NCBI GenBank assembly: GCA_965207345.1 | Contig: OZ242280.1 | Span: 806,001 to 870,000 of the forward strand | DNA from: G965207345 sp965207345 | GTDB lineage: Bacteria > Pseudomonadota > Gammaproteobacteria > PS1 > Pseudothioglobaceae | DNA length: 64,000 nt | Direction: 5' to 3' | Program-made: the position numbers and the translations under genes | Shown: one piece after another, positions 53,366 to 62,959 of the stretch | Layout of the letters: the number at the start of each line of letters is the position of its first letter | Position numbering within the stretch: position 1 is the stretch's first letter | The notes under the pieces: generated by a model | Databases searched by the model: none | What the model saw: only the letters and a program-made list of their open reading frames with translations | Told to the model about the DNA's origin: nothing

Positions 53366-54111
53366 TGCAGATTTTGCTGACGCGCCCTGCCTCTCAAATT
53401 AAAATTTTGGCAGCACTTGTTGAGAAAAATGGTGATATACCGCTGCTTTTTCCAAGCTTAGTCATTCGTCCGCTCGTGGCAAAACTTAGGCAAAAAAATT
53501 TTGATATTGTTATTTTCATAAGCGTCAATGCAGTGCGTTTTGGTATAGAATATTTGAAGAAGATAAAGACTCCAGTGTGTTTAGCCACTATTGGAGAGAG
53601 CACTAAAAAATACTTAGAAAACTTTGGTTTTAAAGTCAATGTAAGCCCTAGGGGATCTGCTTCAAGTGCAGCGCTTTTAGCAACGAAATATTTCGAAAAC
53701 ATTAAAAATAAGCACGTTTTAATTATAAGAGGCAATGGAGGACAAGAAACACTAAAAAATAGTCTCAGTAAAAATAATACGGTTGATTATTTAGAAGTTT
53801 ATGAACGCTTTCCATCTCATATTACTAGGAGGCACGAACAGTCTCTAGTGCAGTTTTTAGCAGAGAAAGAAGGTATCATCGTATTTAGTAGCGTTGATAA
53901 TTTAGTAGTATTTTTACGCCTAGCAGAAAATATTATGCCAAATTCATACGCAAGGCTTTTAAGTTACCCTGTGGTTTTATTTAGTGAAAGAATTGCTAAA
54001 GTAACTAAAGAATTTGGTTTCAAGACATATTATGTTGCTAAGCAAATAAGTGATCAGGGGCTACTTCAAACAATTAAAATAGTAAAAAAAATATACATTA
54101 ATAAATACTGA
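53365..54111 (+). CDS. hemD: uroporphyrinogen-III synthase
   Basis: 248 aa. HemD bilobal fold: ILLTRPASQIKILAALVEKN, FISVNAVRFGIEYL, CLATIGESTKKYLENFGF and IIVFSSVDNLVVFLRLAEN. It closes and inverts hydroxymethylbilane to uroporphyrinogen III, precursor of siroheme and heme, both in demand for Dsr proteins. hemC is not adjacent. Confidence 0.85.
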   Translation: MQILLTRPASQIKILAALVEKNGDIPLLFPSLVIRPLVAKLRQKNFDIVIFISVNAVRFGIEYLKKIKTPVCLATIGESTKKYLENFGFKVNVSPRGSASSAALLATKYFENIKNKHVLIIRGNGGQETLKNSLSKNNTVDYLEVYERFPSHITRRHEQSLVQFLAEKEGIIVFSSVDNLVVFLRLAENIMPNSYARLLSYPVVLFSERIAKVTKEFGFKTYYVAKQISDQGLLQTIKIVKKIYINKY

Positions 54112-54176
54112 TATATTTGAAATTTTAATACTTATGTTTTAAACTCGGGAGTAAATATATTTTTTTGGAGATTGTT

Positions 54177-54620
54177 GTGACCAAATTAAGTTTGTCGCAA
54201 GCGGCAAAATTTTTAGGTATCAAAAGAACAGATTTACAAAAAAAAATCATGACACGTCAGCTGCACACGCACGAAGGTTATTTGACGATGGCAGATTTAC
54301 GTAGTGCCTATCCTAATTTTTGCGAAAATTCTGAGCAAGAAATGTATCTTGAAAAAGCACAGGAGATTAAGCAAAATGCAGTACGTCGTGCTCGGCTTTA
54401 TAAAAGTATCAGAAAAGAAAATCAAGTAGTTATGAGCACAGTGGTCAAAGAATTAAAACAAGAGATCATGGCTGAGAGATCAAAGAATCTCCAGTATAAA
54501 ATTATCCTATCACAACTTTTAGAACGCTTAGACTATTTGGAGAAACATTGTCATAGCGCTGATAAAAACTCACTCAGTGAATTACAAATCTGGCTTAGAA
54601 AGGCTTATACCGAGCACTAG
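54177..54620 (+). CDS. small helix-turn-helix protein with coiled coil, unknown role
   Basis: 147 aa from GTG 54177, chosen because GGAG lies 6 bp upstream. The N-terminal TKLSLSQAAKFLGIKRTDLQ, then MADLRSAYPNF, is a helix-turn-helix like that fused to some 2Fe-2S oxidoreductases. The rest is helical and charged (ARLYKSIRKENQVVMSTVVK, LSQLLERLDYLEKHCH), a likely coiled coil. Function unknown; 65 bp after hemD. Confidence 0.55.
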   Translation: MTKLSLSQAAKFLGIKRTDLQKKIMTRQLHTHEGYLTMADLRSAYPNFCENSEQEMYLEKAQEIKQNAVRRARLYKSIRKENQVVMSTVVKELKQEIMAERSKNLQYKIILSQLLERLDYLEKHCHSADKNSLSELQIWLRKAYTEH

Positions 54621-54684
54621 CTTAAAAATATTTTTTAGCTTATTTATGCGTTCATTTGCATACCTTAATTTTATTTGAGGTTTC

Positions 54685-55506
54685 TTAGTCTAAATTTTTG
54701 GCAAGCGTGTAAATGGGTTCAGCACGGTTCATACTGTAAAAATGTAGAGTGTTCACTCCATGTGTTTTTAAGTTGTTGCATAAGCCATGAACCACTTCGT
54801 AACCAAAGTCCCTCAGACTAGCTAAATCATTTTGATAAGCCTCTAGTCTGGTTAAGATCCATTTTGGGATTTCTGCATTAGCAAATTTTGAAAAACGCAC
54901 AAGTTGTGTATAATTTGTGATTGGCATAATCCCTGGCGTAATTGGGATTGTAACACCGTGTTTTACTACTTCATCACGAAAATAGTAAAAGGCGTCAGCG
55001 TTATAAAAATATTGCGTAATCGCACTGTTTGCACCTGCCTTAACTTTTTCAACAAAGTGACGAATATCTTGTGCAATTGTCTCACTTTGTGGATGTTTTT
55101 CAGGATAAGCAGCCACTTCAATGTGGAAGTAGTTATCAAACACTTCTCTGATAAAACTAACCAGTTCATACGCGTAGCAAAAATCTCCAAAATTTTTTAT
55201 GCCAGAAGGTGTATCTCCTCTTAATACAATAAGTTGTCTAATTTTATTTTGTTTATAAATGTGGAGTAATTTAGCCAAATTTTTACGATGCATACCCATG
55301 CACGAAATATGCGGTACAGCCATTACTTTATCTTGATTTTTAATATTTAGTATTGTCTCAAGTGTATGACTTTGTGTGCTACCGCTAGCACCAAAAGTAA
55401 CGGAAAAATAATCAGGGGAAATTTGTGCTAATTTTTGACGCACATCTTTGAGTTCTTGAGCATGCTTTTTATCTTTAGGTGGAAAAAATTCAACACTAAT
55501 TTTCAT
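54685..55506 (-). CDS. metF: 5,10-methylenetetrahydrofolate reductase
   Basis: 273 aa TIM barrel. VEFFPPKDKKHAQEL at the start, VTFGASGS, LIVLRGDTPSG, HIEVAAYPEKHPQS, and QYFYNADAFYYF for FAD and folate binding. Makes 5-methyl-THF for methionine synthesis. Convergent with the helix-turn-helix gene. Confidence 0.93.
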   Translation of the reverse strand: MKISVEFFPPKDKKHAQELKDVRQKLAQISPDYFSVTFGASGSTQSHTLETILNIKNQDKVMAVPHISCMGMHRKNLAKLLHIYKQNKIRQLIVLRGDTPSGIKNFGDFCYAYELVSFIREVFDNYFHIEVAAYPEKHPQSETIAQDIRHFVEKVKAGANSAITQYFYNADAFYYFRDEVVKHGVTIPITPGIMPITNYTQLVRFSKFANAEIPKWILTRLEAYQNDLASLRDFGYEVVHGLCNNLKTHGVNTLHFYSMNRAEPIYTLAKNLD

Positions 55507-55748
55507 TTTTTATGACCAATTATATGACGTGTATATTTTTTGATAGCAATAAACTGAATGAGGTGCCATTATAGCGAGTTAGTGGAAAAAATAATAAAAA
55601 ATTCACAGAGGCAATTAACATTATTTTATTAGCCGATAATTTGTTTAGAAGTAATAATTTAGGAAAAACTCTAAAGAATTTGTTATAAAATGAATGCGAA
55701 AATTTTAGCACTTGTTGGTAAAATAAGTTATCTTTTAGGAGAGTTAAA

Positions 55749-56075
55749 GTGGCATTAGCAGATTTAGAAAGGACAGATAGCGGTTATTTACTACATCCCG
55801 AGGACTGGAGCATTGAGATTGCTTATGAGATTGCAGCGGAAATTGAAGTTAAGTTAGAAGATTTAAGTTTAAAAATAATTGAATATTTGAGGTCTGAGTA
55901 TTTTAATAATAACGGCAATCAGCCTAACGAGCGTAATATGGTTAAAGATCTAAAGAGTGATTGGCCAACTAAACTGGATACCAAAGAACTATATCACTTG
56001 TTTCCTAAGGGACCTGCTAAGCAAGCGAGTAAAATTGCAGGTTTGCCTGAGACAAAGCGCAAAGGCGGTTATTAA
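55749..56075 (+). CDS. cysteine-less DsrC/TusE-family protein (RspA type)
   Basis: 108 aa, GTG start with TTAGGAG upstream. The fold matches DsrC (GYLLHPEDWSIEIAYEIAAE, then the arm region LYHLFPKGPAKQASKIAGLP), but the C-terminus is KRKGGY: both redox cysteines are replaced. Family members lacking both have been called RspA, with a proposed regulatory rather than sulfur-carrying role. It is far from the dsr operon and stands alone before lgt. Confidence 0.82.
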   Translation: MALADLERTDSGYLLHPEDWSIEIAYEIAAEIEVKLEDLSLKIIEYLRSEYFNNNGNQPNERNMVKDLKSDWPTKLDTKELYHLFPKGPAKQASKIAGLPETKRKGGY

Positions 56076-56137
56076 AATACGAAGTTATTTTATACGAGGG
56101 CATCTAAGATAATTTCAGATGTTTTTGCTTATTATTG

Positions 56138-56947
56138 ATGACATATATTGTTATTGACCCGGTTGTCCTAGATTTAGGAATTCTTAAGATTCATTGGTAT
56201 GGGCTTATGTATTTGCTGGCATTTTTCGTCGCATTTCTGTTGGCTAGATATCGTGCACGCGCGGATAGCATATGGGATAAAAAGAAAATAGAAAATTTAA
56301 TTTTTTATGGTGCACTTGGTGCAGTTATCGGTGGGCGGATTGGTTATGTTATCTTTTATCAATTCAGTTATTTTTTATACGAACCGCTATTGTTATTTAA
56401 AATTTGGCAGGGTGGCATGTCGTTTCATGGTGGTTTAATTGGTGTTCTTGTGGCACTTTTCCTACTATCTAGACGCATGCAGACACCTTTTTTTGTGCTA
56501 TGTGATTTTGTTGCACCACTTGTGCCACTCGGGTTTGGTTTTGGTCGTTTAGCTAATTATATTAATGCTGAATTGTGGGGTAAAGAAACCTTAAGTAGCT
56601 GGGGCGTTTATGGGCCAAATGTTAACGGTATCTGGGCAAACCGTTTTCCATCACAATTATATGAAGCATTTTTTGAGGGGTTGTTTTTGTTTATTATTAT
56701 TTGGTTTTATAGTAAAAGATTGCGTCCAATGATGCATGTTTCTGCTTTATTTTTACTTTGCTACGGTATTTTTCGTTTTAGTCTAGAATTTGTTAGAGCA
56801 CCTGATGCACATATCGGTTATCTTGCATTTAGCTGGCTTACAATGGGGCAGGTATTAACTGTGCCGATGATAATTGCAGGGGTTTTACTTTTTATATTTG
56901 CTAATAAAAAACATGCAGTTATACCTGGATTTACTAAAACATATTAA
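56138..56947 (+). CDS. lgt: prolipoprotein diacylglyceryl transferase
   Basis: 269 aa from ATG 56138. About seven membrane helices; MSFHGGLIGVLVA and the signature GRLANYINAELWG are present. Attaches diacylglycerol to lipobox Cys of preproteins such as the lipoprotein at 6133. Its 3' end overlaps thyA by 35 bp. Confidence 0.93.
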   Translation: MTYIVIDPVVLDLGILKIHWYGLMYLLAFFVAFLLARYRARADSIWDKKKIENLIFYGALGAVIGGRIGYVIFYQFSYFLYEPLLLFKIWQGGMSFHGGLIGVLVALFLLSRRMQTPFFVLCDFVAPLVPLGFGFGRLANYINAELWGKETLSSWGVYGPNVNGIWANRFPSQLYEAFFEGLFLFIIIWFYSKRLRPMMHVSALFLLCYGIFRFSLEFVRAPDAHIGYLAFSWLTMGQVLTVPMIIAGVLLFIFANKKHAVIPGFTKTY

Positions 56948-57707
56948 ACAAAACGGCACGGATAAAGATGATAGAACGGGCACGGGAACACGTTCAGTGT
57001 TTGGCTATCAAATGCGTTTTAATCTTTCTCGTGGCTTTCCGCTTATGACTACAAAAAGAATTCACGTTGCCTCCGTTGTGCACGAACTTCTTTGGTTTTT
57101 AAGTGGAGATACTAATATTAAATATCTAAGTGATAATGGTGTGCATATTTGGGATGAGTGGGCAGATAAAAAAGGCAACCTTGGTCCAATTTATGGTATG
57201 CAGTGGCGCAATTGGCAGAATGCTTATGGCGATAATATTGATCAAATCGCAAAAGCTATAAATCAAATTAAAACTAATGCAAACTCAAGACGCATTATTG
57301 TTTCTAGTTGGAATGTGGGCGAGTTGGACAGTATGGCATTGCCACCATGCCATATTTTATTTCAATTTTATGTTGCAAATAGAAAGTTATCGTGTGCGCT
57401 TTATCAAAGAAGTTGTGATGTGTTTCTAGGCGTACCATTTAATATTGCATCATACGCTTTGCTTACACATCTATTTGCTCAGCAGTGTGCCCTAGATGTG
57501 GGTGAGTTTATTTGGACAGGAGGGGATGTGCATATTTATAATAATCATTTTACGCAAGTAAATACTCAATTAGAACGCACACCAAAAAAATTGCCGACGC
57601 TTAAAATTAAGCGCAAACCCAAAGACATTTTTTCATACAAGTTTAGTGATTTTGAGTTTTTAAATTATAAACCAGATGATGCTATTAAAGCAGAAGTTTC
57701 GGTTTAG
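56913..57707 (+). CDS. thyA: thymidylate synthase
   Basis: 264 aa from ATG 56913, the family length; the frame extends upstream inside lgt but MQLYLDLLKHI matches the usual start. Catalytic Cys in ALPPCHILFQFYV, RTGTGTRSVFG for folate, and YQRSCDVFLGVPFNIASYA. Methylates dUMP. lgt-thyA overlap is a common gammaproteobacterial arrangement. Confidence 0.95.
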   Translation: MQLYLDLLKHIKQNGTDKDDRTGTGTRSVFGYQMRFNLSRGFPLMTTKRIHVASVVHELLWFLSGDTNIKYLSDNGVHIWDEWADKKGNLGPIYGMQWRNWQNAYGDNIDQIAKAINQIKTNANSRRIIVSSWNVGELDSMALPPCHILFQFYVANRKLSCALYQRSCDVFLGVPFNIASYALLTHLFAQQCALDVGEFIWTGGDVHIYNNHFTQVNTQLERTPKKLPTLKIKRKPKDIFSYKFSDFEFLNYKPDDAIKAEVSV

Positions 57708-57778
57708 TTTTTTTTAGAAATTTAATACTCAAAAATCCAGTCTATTTTCTTGGACTAGGTATGGGTGTTTTTATTTTT

Positions 57779-58513
57779 TTAAAAGTCGTAAATGACACTG
57801 ACAGAAAAGTTATCTGCTTCATTATTATCAAACCTGAATGCTTCGTATTCAAAACGAGTGGATAAATACTCGCTTATCGGTAACATTAAGCCAACACCAT
57901 AAAATAAATCCACATCATCTGTGGTATTGCTATCAGTTAAAGTTTCAGCATCTACCGCTGTAAGAGTTATTGTACTTGTACTACCAACAAGTGGTACTGA
58001 GCTTTCTTTTACAGCATCATAAGCAGTAACATTAGTAACTGTTCTCTCCCAGCTATGAAGCCCTAGTTTAACATAAGGTTTTATTTTAGATGTCAAGTTG
58101 ATTTGATAAAGTGCTGAAAAACCAAAGCTTTCTCCTTCAAAACTTGTTTTACGAATTCCATTTTGAATCCTAGTATCACCAAAGACAAAGCTAGCCTGGC
58201 GCCCCGTAGGGACACTTGACGAGCCATTATTAACGGTAAAATCATCCTTATCTAAGTTAATATATTGCATTTCAACACTTATTTGCTCATCTAGTTTTAA
58301 ACCAATAAGCCCTTTGAAATTCACTTTTTCATACTCATCATAATCTGCTCTTTGAAAGGCACCCACTTCTACTTCGGTGTTATAAGAGAAGCGGCCAAAT
58401 CCAATACCAGCATAAAAATTATTAGCATCTAGAACAGGAGCAGCATAAGTTATACTGGCTAAAAAACTGACGACACAAGATACACTAAATTGGATAATTT
58501 TTTTCATTAACAT
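57779..58513 (-). CDS. outer membrane beta-barrel protein
   Basis: 244 aa. Signal peptide ending ITYA/AP, then alternating strands (FYAGIGFGRFSYNTEVEVGA, KINGLIGLKLDE-like, RFEYEAFRF) and a terminal Phe (SVSVIYDF), as in eight-stranded OmpA/Opa-like barrels. Likely a surface porin-like or adhesin-like protein; no specific role. Confidence 0.7.
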   Translation of the reverse strand: MLMKKIIQFSVSCVVSFLASITYAAPVLDANNFYAGIGFGRFSYNTEVEVGAFQRADYDEYEKVNFKGLIGLKLDEQISVEMQYINLDKDDFTVNNGSSSVPTGRQASFVFGDTRIQNGIRKTSFEGESFGFSALYQINLTSKIKPYVKLGLHSWERTVTNVTAYDAVKESSVPLVGSTSTITLTAVDAETLTDSNTTDDVDLFYGVGLMLPISEYLSTRFEYEAFRFDNNEADNFSVSVIYDF

Positions 58514-58577
58514 TCCTGATATTATCTAAATATATAAGGAGAATATTTTATCTCATTTTTAATAGGTATAGTTGGTT

Positions 58578-59636
58578 TTATTTCCAAATATCAACATCTA
58601 TACCGCGTGCACGCAATTTTTCTGCCTTGTGTTCAATAAATCGCTGAAAGCTTGACTCGCTTTTGTAAGCATCACTGAGTGCATAATCTAAAATGGATTC
58701 AAAGTGAAAAGTTTTGAGATAGGCATCCTTTCTGATAATTTCCCTGCCTGCCTCGTTAAAAATTACTAACGCAGGAATATCAGTAAGTTTTAAAGATTCA
58801 TACCATTTATCAGCGGTTGTGCGCTTACCATTTGGTGTGATAATTTTTTGTGCAGGCGATATTTCAAGTGAAACAATTTGCATTTGTTTTAAACGTTTTT
58901 CTATTTTAGGATTTTTGATTAGATTTTGGTAAAAATACTTACAATCTGTGCAGTTTTTCTTAGTAAAAATTATGCCAAGTAAGCGTGGCGCTAAAAAAAT
59001 TTCACTGCGAGAAAGAATAAAAGGCGGTTTATCAAAATAGCTAGGCATTTCAAAATTAAAAGGTGTTTGTACCTTTTGTGCTGGTTCTTTATAGTTATTA
59101 TTTTTATACTGAGCAAAATTTTGTTTTTGATAAGATTTACTTGTTATATAATCCAAAATATCGTGCATTTTGCTACTAGATTGGTAACCATTTAAACGCA
59201 AAATTACTTCGCCTTTGTCGCTCAAAAAAAGTAGTGTGGGTGTAAATTGTATTTTCATTTTACTAGCAAATCCTTTTTCACTCATTGTTTGTCCCTGCCA
59301 ATCGGTAATTTCTCTATCACCCCACATATTCATTTCAACTACGTCAAAACGCGCGCGCAATTTTTTAACTAATGCTGGATTTTGAAAATTATCCTCAACG
59401 AGTTTTGCACAGTAAGGACAGCCATCTTGATGAAAATAAACAATCACATGACGCGCTTGTGCACTTGCTTCATTTAAATCATCGCTAATATCCAAAAAAC
59501 TTTCTTTAAACCAAGCAGGCATTTGCTCAATAGATTTAGCACCAAAAAACTTGCCTTGCTCTTTTGCAATCAAGAGCGAGGAGATAAAAATCAAGCAGAT
59601 AAAAATCGTGATGAACTGAATAGTCTTTATTATCAA
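58578..59636 (-). CDS. two-domain thioredoxin-fold protein (SoxW-like)
   Basis: 352 aa. A signal anchor is followed by two thioredoxin-like domains with HQDGCPYCAKLVEDNF (CPYC, about residue 75) and KKNCTDCKYFYQNL (CTDC, about 232). Each is followed by cis-Pro-type segments (QFTPTLLFLS, TDIPALVIF). A periplasmic disulfide reductant, perhaps for c-type cytochromes or sulfur oxidation; the exact partner is unknown. Confidence 0.75.
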   Translation of the reverse strand: MIIKTIQFITIFICLIFISSLLIAKEQGKFFGAKSIEQMPAWFKESFLDISDDLNEASAQARHVIVYFHQDGCPYCAKLVEDNFQNPALVKKLRARFDVVEMNMWGDREITDWQGQTMSEKGFASKMKIQFTPTLLFLSDKGEVILRLNGYQSSSKMHDILDYITSKSYQKQNFAQYKNNNYKEPAQKVQTPFNFEMPSYFDKPPFILSRSEIFLAPRLLGIIFTKKNCTDCKYFYQNLIKNPKIEKRLKQMQIVSLEISPAQKIITPNGKRTTADKWYESLKLTDIPALVIFNEAGREIIRKDAYLKTFHFESILDYALSDAYKSESSFQRFIEHKAEKLRARGIDVDIWK

Positions 59637-59750
59637 CTTACTTCCTAAAATGTACGTACTGATTTCTACTATAAAACCTTTTTATGTATTGTAGGCATTA
59701 TCCATAGTATATTCTAAAAGCACACAATTTACTATAAGCACATTTATTTT

Positions 59751-60425
59751 TTACTTAGGAATTAAGGTATCAATACTTTTTTGTGCAACAAATAAACCAC
59801 AGCCAAGTAAGCGATAATTACCAATACCTTTTATTTGTAGCAATACCGATTCTGATTTTTTTAAATCTGCTAACATCAGTGCACGTGTTTTAATTTCTCC
59901 ACTGTTTGTTGTGAATGTATGGCTTAATCCTGCCATCATTTTTTTGGGTTTAATACCTAATATTTTCAACTCATCTGTTACATGATTTAAAAACGATTCT
60001 TCTGAATAAACAAGCAGGTCATGCACATATTGTGCAAATAAAATAGTGCTATCAGTTAATTTTCTAGGCGTATAAATTTTTGTAATATGCACTGCATAAT
60101 CAGAAAAATGTAGTGTTTTTCCAACGATATTTGTAATTTTTTCTAAATATTTTTTGGGCAGACGAATTATCAATTTTGTACGTTTTGACGGATAAAACAG
60201 GGCATTTTTTTCATAAGATTGTTGCCAGCCATTACCGTCAGCAATACACATGTTATGAATACCAGCATTTACTTTATCAAGCCATGGTAAATGATAAAGC
60301 AGAGCATTTGCTAATGAGTTAGCATAGTCTATGGGTAAAATTTTGCTGGAAATACCAAGCACCGCATCTTGATAAGAATCTGGGATGCTAAATTCTTGTG
60401 CGTTTGTTTCTTCCTGCCAAAACAT
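59751..60425 (-). CDS. orphan Cas6/Cmx6-like RNA-processing endonuclease family protein
   Basis: 224 aa from ATG 60425 (the frame opens at 60452). The ferredoxin-like Cas6 layout and the C-terminal Gly-rich loop GIGNYRLLGCGLFVAQKSID (about 199-218) match the Cas6/Cmx6 group (TIGR02807-type). This group is often found alone in sulfur-oxidising and other proteobacteria. LKILGIKPKKMMAGL and IKTRALMLADLKKSESV are family features. No array or cas genes lie nearby; the I-F locus is 56 kb away and should use a Cas6f. Confidence 0.7.
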   Translation of the reverse strand: MFWQEETNAQEFSIPDSYQDAVLGISSKILPIDYANSLANALLYHLPWLDKVNAGIHNMCIADGNGWQQSYEKNALFYPSKRTKLIIRLPKKYLEKITNIVGKTLHFSDYAVHITKIYTPRKLTDSTILFAQYVHDLLVYSEESFLNHVTDELKILGIKPKKMMAGLSHTFTTNSGEIKTRALMLADLKKSESVLLQIKGIGNYRLLGCGLFVAQKSIDTLIPK

Positions 60426-60595
60426 TGTCTTAAATTTACTATAATATAACAAAATTATACGCCCTTACTTAATAAAACAGGAGAATTGATTTCTATTTGT
60501 TACTTGGATTTTTATTAAGAAAGCGTATAATGCACTCTTAGGTTTTTACGGCATTAATTTTTAAGTTTTTAATTCTTCTAGTTTTGGAGTAGAAA

Positions 60596-60856
60596 TTGGC
60601 GAATTCGGCAAGCTCAAGAAAGCGTGCGACACAAGCATTTAATCGCAATAAACATAATGGACAAATACGCACCAGGCTACGCACCTTCATAAAGAAAACG
60701 TTGCGCATTATTGATGCAGGGGAAAAATCAAATGCCGATCAAGCATTCCGTAAAGCCCAGGCTTTAATTGACCAAGCTGCACGTAAAGGTTTGATACACA
60801 AAAATAGTGCAGCCAGAAAAAAGAGCCGCATAGTCGCAAAAATAAAAAATCTTTAG
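60596..60856 (+). CDS. rpsT: 30S ribosomal protein S20
   Basis: 86 aa. Typical SSRKRATQAFNRNKHNGQIR start and helical basic body ending AARKKSRIVAKIKNL. TTG start codon, as in E. coli rpsT where UUG is part of autoregulation. A hairpin terminator follows at 60859. Confidence 0.96.
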   Translation: MANSASSRKRATQAFNRNKHNGQIRTRLRTFIKKTLRIIDAGEKSNADQAFRKAQALIDQAARKGLIHKNSAARKKSRIVAKIKNL

Positions 60857-60858
60857 TA

Positions 60859-60883
60859 GCACTATTTTTAGTGCAAAATTTTT
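60859..60883 (+). terminator. rho-independent terminator of rpsT
   Basis: GCACTA (60859-60864), TTTT loop, TAGTGC (60869-60874), then AAAATTTTT. Two bases after the rpsT stop. Short but well placed. Confidence 0.6.
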
Positions 60884-60983
60884 AGACTATTAAAATAAGT
60901 TTTTAAATCCCTATCTTTTCATAATTTCTATTTTATATTTTTGCGCATCTCAATTTAATTACAAGATGGGCTTAAAGTAGTTT

Positions 60984-61562
60984 ATGATTAAGCCTATGAT
61001 CACTGAAGAAGATAAGACACTATTTCGCAGGCAGATGCAAGGTGTTGTGCCGATTAAGGAGAGTAAACAAGTAGTCAAGTGCACTCAAAATAGAAATCAA
61101 GTAAAGCAGACTGATATTTATAATGATAATTATCCTAAAATAAAATGCAAAAAATCCATGCGAAAGCTTTCAGTAAAAAGCAATTATTTTGATGATGAAT
61201 TTGTTCATATCAAACCTGTTTCCCAAGATAAGATATTGCGTTATGCTAAAGGAAATATTGGAAGTACACGCGCTTTTTATCAACTTAAGCACGCTAAAAT
61301 TTCAATTGATGCAACACTAGATTTACATGAAAGGACATTAGTTGAGGCAAAGCGATTGCTCGCGCGTTTTTTAGATAAGCATCAAAACGATTATTGTTTA
61401 AAGATTATTCATGGTAAGGGTTTGCATAATAGCGGTTCTTCTGTTTTAAAATCTTATGTTGCAATGTATTTAAAAAAACACCCAAATATTGCTGCTTATC
61501 ATTCTTGCTCTAAAACTTCTGGCGGAACAGGCGCACTTTTAGTATTAGTTAATATCTTGTAA
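60984..61562 (+). CDS. Smr-domain protein
   Basis: 192 aa. The C-terminal Smr domain has DLHERTLVEAKRLLARFLDK (Glu replaces the usual Gly of DLHG), CLKIIHGKGLHN and SGGTGALLVLV. The N-terminal 100 residues are basic and unstructured. Smr domains are proposed DNA/RNA nickases. Stop overlaps the xseA start by one base. Confidence 0.85.
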   Translation: MIKPMITEEDKTLFRRQMQGVVPIKESKQVVKCTQNRNQVKQTDIYNDNYPKIKCKKSMRKLSVKSNYFDDEFVHIKPVSQDKILRYAKGNIGSTRAFYQLKHAKISIDATLDLHERTLVEAKRLLARFLDKHQNDYCLKIIHGKGLHNSGSSVLKSYVAMYLKKHPNIAAYHSCSKTSGGTGALLVLVNIL

Positions 61563-62959
61563 TGTTTACATCTGATGAAGTTTATACAGTAAGTCGTTTT
61601 GTACATTTTTGCAAACAAAGCATTGAGGGCAATATTCCAAGCTGTTGGGTACAAGGCGAAGTGAGCAATTTAAGCCGTCCTGCTTCTGGACATATTTACT
61701 TTTCTCTCAAAGATGAAAAAGCACAAATTCGCACGCTGATATTTCGTTTAACTCAGAAAAATATAGTCTTTGAATTAGAAGATGGTTTATCTATTTTAGT
61801 GCGTGCTAAGGCAACAATTTATGAAAATAGAGGTGATTTTCAAATTATTGCTCAGCAGATAGAAAATATTGGTATCGGTAATTTACAGCGTGCTTTTGAA
61901 CAACTTAAAAAACGTTTAGCTAAAGCGGGTTTTTTTGATAGTAAACACAAAAAATCACTCCCCATATCACCTAAAAAAATTGGTGTAATTACCTCGGCGA
62001 GCAGTGCTGTGGTGCATGATATTATACAAATTTTAAAACGGCGCCATCCATCTGCACACGTATTAATATTTGATACATTAACACAAGGTGATTTATGTGT
62101 AAAGCAAATGATTCACGCTTTACTCTGTGCTGATAAACATAGCTGTGATACACTTATTTTAGCGCGCGGCGGCGGATCGTATGAGGATCTTTGGTGTTTT
62201 AATGAAGAGACTGTTGTCAAAACTATTTTTAAAATTAATACACCAATTGTAAGTGCTATTGGACATGAGAGTGATGTAACGATTGCAGATTTTATAGCAG
62301 ATGTGCGTGCGCCAAGTCCAAGCGCTGCTGCTGAGATAGTTTCTCCTAACCGCGATGAACAATTACAAAAACTAAGTGCCCAACATCAATATTTATATCG
62401 GTTAGCACACCGTCATATTAGAGAATATGAAAAATATTTAGCCCAATTAAAAGCGCGCCTTATTCATCCGAAAATACTGATAAATCAGATGATGCAACGT
62501 TTAGATGATTTAGTGATGCGTCTTGGTCAGCAGGCACGGTATCAATTATCTATCTATCAAATGCAATTAGAAAACAAAGAGCAAAAATTAAGGCATTTGT
62601 CACCGAGGGCACGTATTTATCGTCAAATTGACAAACCCCATTATTTGAAACAACAATTAACGGCGCATACACTTGCTATGATAAGCCATTATCGTCAAAA
62701 TATCAGTCAATGTAGACAATTATTAAATCATCATATCAAAAATAAATATGATAATAAGAAACGACATCTAGTCAGATTAAATAGCGCCTTAGAGCATTTA
62801 AATCCAAAAAAAGTATTAGCAAGAGGTTTTAGTATTACCCTAGACGAAAATAATAAATTATTAACCAATATAGACCATATCCATATAGGAGATAAAATTG
62901 GTGTTGAGTTTGCTTGTGGTTCATTTAAGGCAATAGTGGATGATATTGACAAGAACTAA
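61562..62959 (+). CDS. xseA: exodeoxyribonuclease VII large subunit
   Basis: 465 aa. N-terminal OB fold (CWVQGEVSNLSRPASGHIYF), catalytic region GVITSASSAVVHDI, LILARGGGSYEDLWCFNEE and SAIGHESDVTIADF, then a long coiled coil and the C-terminal VLARGFSIT. Needs XseB, which is not here. Overlaps the peptidase gene by 20 bp. Confidence 0.94.
   Translation: MFTSDEVYTVSRFVHFCKQSIEGNIPSCWVQGEVSNLSRPASGHIYFSLKDEKAQIRTLIFRLTQKNIVFELEDGLSILVRAKATIYENRGDFQIIAQQIENIGIGNLQRAFEQLKKRLAKAGFFDSKHKKSLPISPKKIGVITSASSAVVHDIIQILKRRHPSAHVLIFDTLTQGDLCVKQMIHALLCADKHSCDTLILARGGGSYEDLWCFNEETVVKTIFKINTPIVSAIGHESDVTIADFIADVRAPSPSAAAEIVSPNRDEQLQKLSAQHQYLYRLAHRHIREYEKYLAQLKARLIHPKILINQMMQRLDDLVMRLGQQARYQLSIYQMQLENKEQKLRHLSPRARIYRQIDKPHYLKQQLTAHTLAMISHYRQNISQCRQLLNHHIKNKYDNKKRHLVRLNSALEHLNPKKVLARGFSITLDENNKLLTNIDHIHIGDKIGVEFACGSFKAIVDDIDKN

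Noticed and set aside
54904..55224. Cys-rich 106-aa plus-strand frame
   Set aside because: Antisense to metF; the cysteines come from antisense codons, not a zinc or Fe-S pattern.
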